Shown in pieces: positions 1 through 5,538 of a stretch of 9,890 nucleotides of DNA (position 1 is its first letter; each line of letters starts with the position of its first letter). The stretch is from Fidelibacterota bacterium. Its GTDB lineage: Bacteria; Fidelibacterota; Marinisomatia; Marinisomatales; J089. The notes under the pieces were generated by a model. That model saw only the letters and a list, made by a program, of their open reading frames with translations. It made no database searches and was not told where the DNA came from. The translations under genes and the position numbers were made by a program. The DNA lies in NCBI GenBank assembly GCA_003695105.1, contig RFIZ01000211.1:1-9890 (forward strand), written 5' to 3'.

Positions 1-576
1 GAAATAATTCCCATCGACAAATACGGCGAAGTAACCATCGATCGTGATGAGGGGCCCCGGCAGCCGGATCGGGAAAAGATCGCCAGCCTGGCGCCTGCCT
101 TTCTGGCGGACGGCACCGTCACGGCGGCCACGTCCAGTCCCATCAGTGTGGGAGCGGCGGCCATCCTGGTCATGTCGAAGGACTATGCCCAGGCGCACGG
201 CTTTACGCCCCGGGCGGAAATCGTGTCCCGGGCCGTGGCCGGAGTGGAATGGACTCACATGGGGAAAGGTCCGCTGCCGGCAACGGAAAAAGCCCTGAAA
301 AAAGCCGGGCTGGATCTGGCCGACATCGAAACGATCGAATTGAACGAAGCCTTTGCCGCCCAGAGTCTCTACGTAATCCGGACCGGCGGCTGGGACGAAG
401 CGAAAATCAACCTTAACGGCGGGGCCATTGCCCTGGGTCATCCGCTGGGTTGTTCCGGCGCCCGGATTCTGGTCACCCTGATGAATGTGATGGAGCAACA
501 GGATACCCATCTGGGCCTGGCGACCATGTGCATCGGCACCGGGCAGGGCATTGCCACCATCATCCGGCGTCCCTGA
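1..576 (+). CDS. fadA: Thiolase (acetyl-CoA acyltransferase), C-terminal part, 5' end outside the window
   Basis: The frame is open from base 1 and encodes the last 191 residues of a thiolase, which cleaves 3-ketoacyl-CoA with CoA in the last step of beta-oxidation in the cytoplasm. The C-terminal thiolase signatures are visible: NEAFA (residues 115-119 of the fragment), GHP with the catalytic His at 147, and a terminal MCIGTGQG with the catalytic Cys at 177. The CIGxGQGIAT ending is like FadA. Full-length thiolases are about 390-440 residues, so roughly half is missing to the left of the window. The segment TAATSSPISVGAAA (41-54) departs from the usual NSS...DGAAA: Thr replaces Asn and Val replaces Asp. 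The next gene starts on the base after the TGA, and a FadN homologue follows, so this is probably the thiolase of a fad operon. The fad assignment rests on context; substrate chain length cannot be read from the sequence. Confidence 0.93.
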   Translation, partial: EIIPIDKYGEVTIDRDEGPRQPDREKIASLAPAFLADGTVTAATSSPISVGAAAILVMSKDYAQAHGFTPRAEIVSRAVAGVEWTHMGKGPLPATEKALKKAGLDLADIETIELNEAFAAQSLYVIRTGGWDEAKINLNGGAIALGHPLGCSGARILVTLMNVMEQQDTHLGLATMCIGTGQGIATIIRRP

Positions 577-1254
577 ATGGTATCCTTTCTGCGCCGATTG
601 AAAGATCCCCTGGCGGGAGCAACCCATTTCCTGGCCGTTCTGTTGGCTCTGCCGGCCACCACCTGGTTGCTCTGGAAGGCCGCCCAGGTGGCCACCGGGT
701 GGCACCTGGTTTCGTTTGCCGTGTTTGGAGCCGGGATGATCCTGCTCTATTCCGCCAGCACCCTGTACCACTGGCTCCCGGATACCCCTCGTCTGGAAGC
801 CGTTTTCCGGCGGCTGGACCACATGATGATCTTCGTTCTGATCGCGGCCACCTATACCCCCATCTGTCTGGTTCCCCTCCGGGGAGGCTGGGGCTGGAGT
901 CTGCTGGGCATCGTCTGGGGCATTGCCCTCACCGGGATTGTGATGAAAACCGTCTGGATCCAGGCCCCGGCCTGGTTGTCCACCCTGATGTATCTATTCA
1001 TGGGATGGCTGGTGGTGATCGGTCTGAAACCCCTGACGGCCGCTCTGTCTGCCGGGGCGCTGTTCTGGCTGACGCTGGGCGGGGTTTTCTATACCCTGGG
1101 GGCGATTATCTATGCCGTCAATCGACCCAATCCCTGGCCCCGGTGGCTGGGAGCACACGAAATTTTTCACCTCCTCACCATGGCGGGAACCGGCGCTCAT
1201 GTATGGCTCATGGCCCGCTATGTCATGACCCTGAATGGTGAGGTCAACGTTTGA
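577..1254 (+). CDS. Hemolysin III / PAQR family seven-helix membrane protein
   Basis: The product is a 225-residue, very hydrophobic protein with about seven membrane segments (roughly 13-35, 43-62, 80-101, 105-124, 133-152, 159-181, 197-216). The family's metal-site residues are in place: S61-x3-H65 (SASTLYH context), D81 in RRLDHMMIF, and H194-x3-H198 (HEIFH). In the PAQR/HlyIII family these Ser, His and Asp residues surround a zinc ion in the membrane, and hydrolase activity on lipids such as ceramides has been shown for some eukaryotic members. The role of bacterial members is not well established, and the 'hemolysin' name comes from an early Bacillus cereus clone. ATG 577 immediately follows the thiolase TGA, so translation is probably coupled; no strong independent ribosome binding site is seen. 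Length and motifs are complete. Its position between two beta-oxidation genes suggests a lipid-related role, which is inference. Confidence 0.9.
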   Translation: MVSFLRRLKDPLAGATHFLAVLLALPATTWLLWKAAQVATGWHLVSFAVFGAGMILLYSASTLYHWLPDTPRLEAVFRRLDHMMIFVLIAATYTPICLVPLRGGWGWSLLGIVWGIALTGIVMKTVWIQAPAWLSTLMYLFMGWLVVIGLKPLTAALSAGALFWLTLGGVFYTLGAIIYAVNRPNPWPRWLGAHEIFHLLTMAGTGAHVWLMARYVMTLNGEVNV

Positions 1255-1266
1255 ATCCATTGGAAA

Positions 1267-1271
1267 AGAGG
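1267..1271 (+). promoter_or_regulatory. Ribosome binding site selecting the FadN start
   Basis: AGAGG lies 5 bases before ATG 1277. An in-frame ATG at 1235 also exists, but it lies inside the upstream hlyIII gene and would add 14 residues unlike the family. The codons after 1277 lead straight into the beta strand and GxGxxG of the Rossmann fold, so 1277 is preferred. Confidence 0.7.
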
Positions 1272-1276
1272 TAATC

Positions 1277-2704
1277 ATGTCTGCACAAATCGAAAAAGTG
1301 GCGGTATTGGGAGCCGGTGTGATGGGTGCTCAACTGGCCGGCCATCTGGCCAATGCCGGCATCCCCTCCCTCCTGTTCGATCTTACGCCGGAACTGGCCC
1401 GGAAGGGTATCGACACCCTCACCTCCCTGAAACCGGCACCGTTATACAAGCCGAAGAATACCCAATTGATTACGCCCTGCACTTACGATCAGGATGTGGA
1501 ACGCATCGGCGAAGTGGACTGGGTGTTGGAAGCCGTGGCGGAACGTCTGGACATCAAGGAACAGGTGTATCAAACCATTCTCCCTCATCTCAAGTCCACA
1601 GCCATTTTGTCTTCCAACACCTCGGGAATTCCCCTGGCGGCGCTGACAGAACCCCTACCGGATGAGGTGGCCGAACGGTTCTTGATTACCCATTTTTTCA
1701 ATCCGCCCCGCTATATGCGACTATTGGAACTGGTCAAGGGACCGACCACCCGTCCGGAGGTCTATGATCAGATTGCCGAATTTGGCCGCACCGTCCTGGG
1801 GAAAGGAATTGTCCACGCCAAAGATACGCCGAATTTCATCGGCAACCGCATCGGTGTATATGGCCTGATGGTGACGATCCAGACGGCCATCAAAATGGGA
1901 CTGACCGTGGAGGAAGTGGATAAACTGACCGGCACCCTGGTGGGCCGGCCCAAGAGCGCCACCTTCCGGACGGCCGATGTGGTGGGTCTGGACACCCTGG
2001 CGCATGTGGCCCGCACCTCCTATGAGCGGGGTGAAACCGACCCGGAGCGGGATATCTTCAAGAACCCTCCCATTTTGGATCAACTACTGGAATCGGGTCG
2101 TCTGGGTCAAAAGACCAAGGCCGGCTTTTATAAAAAAGAAGGAAAGGACATTCTGTCGGTCGATCTGGAAACCGGAGAGTACGGGCCGCAGAAACGGGTT
2201 CGCTTCGACGGCTACCGGCTGGCCAAGGAACACCAGAAGGTCGGGGACAAAATTGCGGCGCTGGCTTTCAGCGAAGATAAGGCCGGTCAATTCTTCTGGG
2301 AAATCCTGTCCCGGACCCTGATCTATTCCGCCAACCGGGTTCCCGAAATCAGCGATACGCTCTACGACGTGGATCGCGCCATGCGGTGGGGGTTCGGCTG
2401 GGAGCTGGGGCCCTTTGAAACCTGGGACGCCCTGGGCGTCGAACGGGTAGTGGATCGCATGCAGCTGGAAGGAAAACCGGTCCCCGATTGGGTCCTGCAG
2501 ATGATCCGGACCGGGCGGAAACGCTTTTATACCCTTCAAGACGGTGTGTCTTCCTGCTATCAGCCCCAGACGAAAACGGCCGAAGAGATACCCACTCCCC
2601 CCGAAACCATTTTCCTGTCCCTGGAAAAGTCCAAAGGAAAATGTGTCCGTCGCGACTGGAGCGCCAGCCTGATCGATCTGGGAGACGGAGTGCTGAACGT
2701 TTAA
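1277..2704 (+). CDS. fadN: FadN-type protein, N-terminal 3-hydroxyacyl-CoA dehydrogenase part, ended by an in-frame TAA
   Basis: The encoded 475 residues form the NAD-dependent 3-hydroxyacyl-CoA dehydrogenase half of a FadN-like bifunctional beta-oxidation enzyme. The Rossmann nucleotide loop is GAGVMG (12-17). SSNTSG (112-117), the catalytic His139 in THFFNP with Glu151 twelve residues later, and Asn190 in NFIGNR match the Ser/His/Glu/Asn active-site set of this family. A second helical dehydrogenase C-terminal domain (about 325-425) contains the WGFGWELGPFE motif typical of the long FadN/FadB/FadJ proteins. The reading stops at VLNV, exactly where an intact FadN would continue into its enoyl-CoA hydratase domain; that domain follows in the same frame after the TAA. 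The protein as terminated should keep the dehydrogenase fold but carries about 40 residues of linker and one orphan strand. Start at 1277 is supported by the AGAGG just upstream. The neighbouring thiolase fits a fad operon. Confidence 0.88.
   Translation: MSAQIEKVAVLGAGVMGAQLAGHLANAGIPSLLFDLTPELARKGIDTLTSLKPAPLYKPKNTQLITPCTYDQDVERIGEVDWVLEAVAERLDIKEQVYQTILPHLKSTAILSSNTSGIPLAALTEPLPDEVAERFLITHFFNPPRYMRLLELVKGPTTRPEVYDQIAEFGRTVLGKGIVHAKDTPNFIGNRIGVYGLMVTIQTAIKMGLTVEEVDKLTGTLVGRPKSATFRTADVVGLDTLAHVARTSYERGETDPERDIFKNPPILDQLLESGRLGQKTKAGFYKKEGKDILSVDLETGEYGPQKRVRFDGYRLAKEHQKVGDKIAALAFSEDKAGQFFWEILSRTLIYSANRVPEISDTLYDVDRAMRWGFGWELGPFETWDALGVERVVDRMQLEGKPVPDWVLQMIRTGRKRFYTLQDGVSSCYQPQTKTAEEIPTPPETIFLSLEKSKGKCVRRDWSASLIDLGDGVLNV
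2702..2704 (+). other. In-frame TAA interrupting a FadN-like reading frame
   Basis: The codons read GTG CTG AAC GTT TAA TAC CAT TCC, and the frame after the TAA stays open to 3625. FadN homologues read approximately VLN(V/L)E(F/Y)HS here, so the TAA stands where a residue such as Glu is expected; GAA to TAA is a single-base change. TAA also ends at least two other genes in this window (at 4857-4859 and 9438-9440), so reassignment of TAA to an amino acid is unlikely. TAA followed by T is usually an efficient stop, so spontaneous readthrough is not favoured. Confidence 0.8.
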
Positions 2705-2749
2705 TACCATTCCATCCGCCAGCCCGGCCTGAATCCCATCGACGGTTCC

Positions 2750-3625
2750 ATGATCGATATGCTTTCACTGGCGCTGGACTGGCTCGAAGCCGGGAAATAC
2801 CGGGCGCTGGTGCTGGGTCATCAGGGCGCCAATTTTTGCGCCGGGGCCAATCTGGCCGGAATCCTCAACTTCTGTGAAAACGGCGACTGGGAAGGGTTGG
2901 AACGGACCGTCAAAATCTTTCAGGATCTGACCCAACGCATCCGGTTTTCCCCCGCTCCGGTGGTGGCGGCCCCCTTTCATCTGACCCTGGGAGGCGGCTT
3001 TGAGTTCATTGCCCCGGCCGCCCATCGGGTGGCTTCCGCCGAACTGTACATCGGTGCCGTGGAGGTGGGTGTGGGACTGATTCCGGGCGCCGGCGGAAAT
3101 CTGCGGCTGCTCTTGAATCTCATGGACAACGCCGGAAACCGGGGCCGGTTGAATGTGTTCCCGCTGGTGCAAAAAGCCTTCGAAACCATCGGGTTCGCCA
3201 AGGTGGCTACCAGCGCCGAAGAGGCCAAGTACCTGGGGTATCTCCTGAAATCGGACACCATCGTGCTCAATGATGACCAGCGCATCTACCGCGCCAAACA
3301 AAAAGCGCTGGAGCTCCAGGACGGGTATCAGCCGCCGGAGTACCGGAAAGACCTGAAATTACCGGGAGTCGGAGGACGGACAGCCATGACCATGGCTCTG
3401 AAAGGATTTAAGGCCCAGGGCAAAATCTCGGATCATGACCAGAAAATCGGTGAAAAACTGGCCTATGTTCTCACCGGAGGTGATCGGGGCGGGCTGACCA
3501 AAACGGTGGACGAACAGTATCTGTTGGACATCGAACGGGAAGCCTTTGTCAGTCTGGCGGGCGAACCCCTGACTCAGGACCGGATTCGGTATATGCTCAA
3601 AACCGGGAAGCCTCTGCGCAACTGA
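2750..3625 (+). CDS. fadN: FadN-type protein, C-terminal enoyl-CoA hydratase part, downstream of the in-frame stop
   Basis: This is the crotonase-fold half of FadN, which hydrates trans-2-enoyl-CoA. From Met 2750 it is 291 residues long. HQGANFCAGANL (24-35) is the oxyanion-hole region; GGGFE supplies the first catalytic Glu (85), and GAVEVGVGLIPGAGG supplies the second (105). The rest is the long helical C-terminal extension of the FadN group. The frame upstream of 2750 is open back to the TAA at 2702-2704 and encodes YHSIRQPGLNPIDGS, which matches the first strand and loop of the hydratase domain. Starting at 2750 would therefore remove part of the fold. No purine-rich ribosome binding site precedes ATG 2750 or 2759, so independent translation is doubtful. 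The coding region shows no other stops or frameshifts. It may be the 3' part of a newly broken gene, the product of re-initiation, or the result of a base error in the assembly. Confidence 0.85.
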   Translation: MIDMLSLALDWLEAGKYRALVLGHQGANFCAGANLAGILNFCENGDWEGLERTVKIFQDLTQRIRFSPAPVVAAPFHLTLGGGFEFIAPAAHRVASAELYIGAVEVGVGLIPGAGGNLRLLLNLMDNAGNRGRLNVFPLVQKAFETIGFAKVATSAEEAKYLGYLLKSDTIVLNDDQRIYRAKQKALELQDGYQPPEYRKDLKLPGVGGRTAMTMALKGFKAQGKISDHDQKIGEKLAYVLTGGDRGGLTKTVDEQYLLDIEREAFVSLAGEPLTQDRIRYMLKTGKPLRN

Positions 3626-3640
3626 GCCGATGCACTGACG

Positions 3641-3660
3641 TCCCCTCCGCCGCGAGGGGA
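3641..3660 (+). terminator. GC-rich hairpin after the fad genes, possible terminator
   Basis: TCCCCTC (3641-3647) pairs perfectly with GAGGGGA (3654-3660) around a 6-base loop, starting 16 bases after the FadN stop. No run of T follows (the next bases are AGTGCTTTC), so it is not a classical intrinsic terminator. It may stabilise the 3' end or end transcription weakly. The remainder of the 100-base gap holds no clear promoter. Confidence 0.4.
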
Positions 3661-3725
3661 AGTGCTTTCACCTTACCGCTCTTTTCGGGTAGTTTTCCGC
3701 CCGATTACAAAGGGGTTTCCAGCGT

Positions 3726-4859
3726 GTGAAAAACACCACCGTGGTCTATTCCAATCTGCTGAAATCACTGGCGGTGATAGCAGTCCTCTATGGTTTTCTC
3801 ATCAGCATCGGCCTGATCGGGGCTGCCTTCAAGAGTCTGGGGAAAAACTATGCCGAAACTCTGATCCAGAGCGGCGCCGGACCATTCATCGGTCTGTTTA
3901 TCGGGATTCTGGCCACCTCCGTCATCCAAAGCTCCTCCACGACTACGTCGCTGGTGGTGGGAATGGTCGCCGGGGGTACTTTCGGGACGGATACCGAACT
4001 GGCGGTGCGCATGGCAGTACCTTTCATCATGGGCGCCAACATCGGTACCAGTATCACCAACACGCTGGTTTCCCTGGGCCATATCGTAAACAAAGTGGAG
4101 TTCCGCCGCGCCTTCGCCGCCTCGATCATCCATGACTTCTTCAACATCCTCACGGTGCTGGTCCTGTTCCCGCTGGAATTGGGGTTCGGGATCATCAGTC
4201 GCTCCGCCAACTGGCTGACCAATTTCCTCATCGGCAGCCAAAGTATCTCCTTTCACAGCCCGCTGAAAACCATCACCAAACCGGTCGTACACGGTATCCG
4301 CGATGTCCTGGCTGGTTGGTTCCCCGACGCTTACGGCTGGATCCTGGTCCTGGTGGGATTGGCCGCCCTGTTCTTCTCCCTGCGCCTGCTGACCCAACTG
4401 ATTCGATCTCTGGTCCTGGAGAAACTGGAAGCCTTTTTCGACCGAACCATTTTCAAAACCGGTCTGCGCGCCATCATATTCGGAATTGTTCTGACCATCC
4501 TGGTCCAGAGCAGCTCCATCACTACCAGTTTGATTGTACCCCTGGCCGGCGCCGGCGTGTTGAGCCTGGAACAGATCTTCCCCTACACTCTGGGAGCCAA
4601 CATCGGCACCACCGTCACCGCCCTGCTGGCCAGCCTGGTTACGGGAACCCACGCGCCCCTGGCGGTGGCGCTTTCTCATCTCCTGTTCAATATCTACGGT
4701 ATTCTTTTGATCTATCCCCTCGCTTTCACCCGGCGGATCCCTTTGCATCTGGCCGGGTGGTTTGCCCGCCAATCCACGGAACACCGAATCCTGCCTTTTC
4801 TGTATATTCTCACCATCTTTTTCATTCTGCCCCTGTCGCTCATCTTCATCATGAGGTAA
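3726..4859 (+). CDS. Na+/phosphate symporter family protein (NptA/YjbB-like membrane domain)
   Basis: The product is a 377-residue integral membrane protein with two copies of the Na/Pi cotransporter repeat. Repeat 1 carries QSSS (68-71) and GANIGTS (103-109); repeat 2 carries QSSS (261-264) and GANIGTT (290-296). The QSSS and GANIGT motifs form the substrate and Na+ site in the SLC34/NptA family, which moves inorganic phosphate with sodium across the inner membrane. About eight to nine hydrophobic segments are visible. YjbB-type homologues often carry a PhoU-like domain at the C-terminus; here the protein ends after the last helix (FIMR) and a separate PhoU-like gene starts 4 bases later. 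The start is GTG 3726, with AAAGGGG (3709-3715) about 10 bases upstream; no earlier in-frame start is better. Import versus export of phosphate cannot be decided from the sequence. Confidence 0.92.
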   Translation: MKNTTVVYSNLLKSLAVIAVLYGFLISIGLIGAAFKSLGKNYAETLIQSGAGPFIGLFIGILATSVIQSSSTTTSLVVGMVAGGTFGTDTELAVRMAVPFIMGANIGTSITNTLVSLGHIVNKVEFRRAFAASIIHDFFNILTVLVLFPLELGFGIISRSANWLTNFLIGSQSISFHSPLKTITKPVVHGIRDVLAGWFPDAYGWILVLVGLAALFFSLRLLTQLIRSLVLEKLEAFFDRTIFKTGLRAIIFGIVLTILVQSSSITTSLIVPLAGAGVLSLEQIFPYTLGANIGTTVTALLASLVTGTHAPLAVALSHLLFNIYGILLIYPLAFTRRIPLHLAGWFARQSTEHRILPFLYILTIFFILPLSLIFIMR

Positions 4860-4863
4860 GCCT

Positions 4864-5538
4864 ATGTCTATTTTCAAAGATCTGATGCAATTGTGGAAAT
4901 CGGAAGATTTGCTCTCTCAGGCCTGGGAAGAATCCTACCAGATGCTGACCCTTTCCCGCGAAATGTGCATCCAGGCCATTCGAAAATTGCACGAACACGA
5001 CAACCTGACGACCCTCCGCGCCCTGAAAGACCGGGATGTGGAAATCAATGCCTTTCAAAAAAATGTTCGCCGGAAGGTGGTCACCCATTTTTCCATCAAG
5101 CAGGACGTCTCCAACCTGTCCAGCGGTCTCGTCCTGATCAATATGGTGGTGGACATCGAACGCATCGGCGACTATTCCAAAAACATCGTAGATCTGGCCA
5201 TGAATTACACCGGTTCCTTCCATGTGGAAGCCATATCCCAGGAACTGCATGAAATCGAAACCGAAGTGGAAGACCGGTTTGATAAAACGCTGGAGGCCAT
5301 CCATACCCAGGATTCGGAGGTGGCACGCCAGCTCTATCTGTCCTATAAAGAATTGATTTCGGAAAAATCGGACCGTATCGTCAATTCCATCATCGCCGGT
5401 GAGCTTACCTACGACACCGGGGCTACGACCGCGGCCGTGGCCCTGTACAGCCGCTATCTGAAACGCATTGGAGGCCACCTGAAGAATATCACCACCACCC
5501 TGGTCAACCCGGTGGAAGCCATCGGCTATATTCACTGA
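4864..5538 (+). CDS. PhoU-like protein (phosphate transport regulator domain)
   Basis: The product is a soluble, largely helical 224-residue protein of PhoU length. PhoU proteins are three-helix-bundle repeats that bind metal clusters through ExxxD motifs and modulate phosphate transporters and signalling. The first motif is present as DIERIGDYSKNI, with E99 and D103. The matching position in the second half reads LKRIGGHLKNI (199-209): Lys200 and Gly204 replace the usual Glu and Asp, so the second metal site looks degenerate. ATG 4864 has GAGG at 4853-4856 inside the end of the symporter gene, and the two genes are 4 bases apart. The protein probably acts on the adjacent Na/Pi symporter at the inner face of the membrane; this follows from gene order and from the fused versions in other bacteria. 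The downstream peptidase gene overlaps its stop codon by one base. Confidence 0.88.
   Translation: MSIFKDLMQLWKSEDLLSQAWEESYQMLTLSREMCIQAIRKLHEHDNLTTLRALKDRDVEINAFQKNVRRKVVTHFSIKQDVSNLSSGLVLINMVVDIERIGDYSKNIVDLAMNYTGSFHVEAISQELHEIETEVEDRFDKTLEAIHTQDSEVARQLYLSYKELISEKSDRIVNSIIAGELTYDTGATTAAVALYSRYLKRIGGHLKNITTTLVNPVEAIGYIH

Noticed and set aside
450..1241. 263-residue open frame on the plus strand, offset from the thiolase and hlyIII genes
   Set aside because: It overlaps two well-supported genes in another frame, and its product is low-complexity Pro/Gly/Arg/His-rich sequence.
2702..2704. Stop-codon reassignment or selenocysteine/pyrrolysine recoding in FadN
   Set aside because: The codon is TAA, not TGA or TAG, and TAA ends other genes in the window. 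No recoding hairpin was seen just downstream.
3666..3696. Possible sigma-70 promoter (TTTCAC and TAGTTT) upstream of the symporter gene
   Set aside because: Both elements match the consensus poorly (about half of the bases or fewer). Nothing else supports a promoter there.
3765..4877. 370-residue open frame on the minus strand
   Set aside because: It is antisense to the Na/Pi symporter gene. Its product is rich in Gln, Asp and Gly with no recognisable domain, the pattern expected from the complement of a GC-rich gene.
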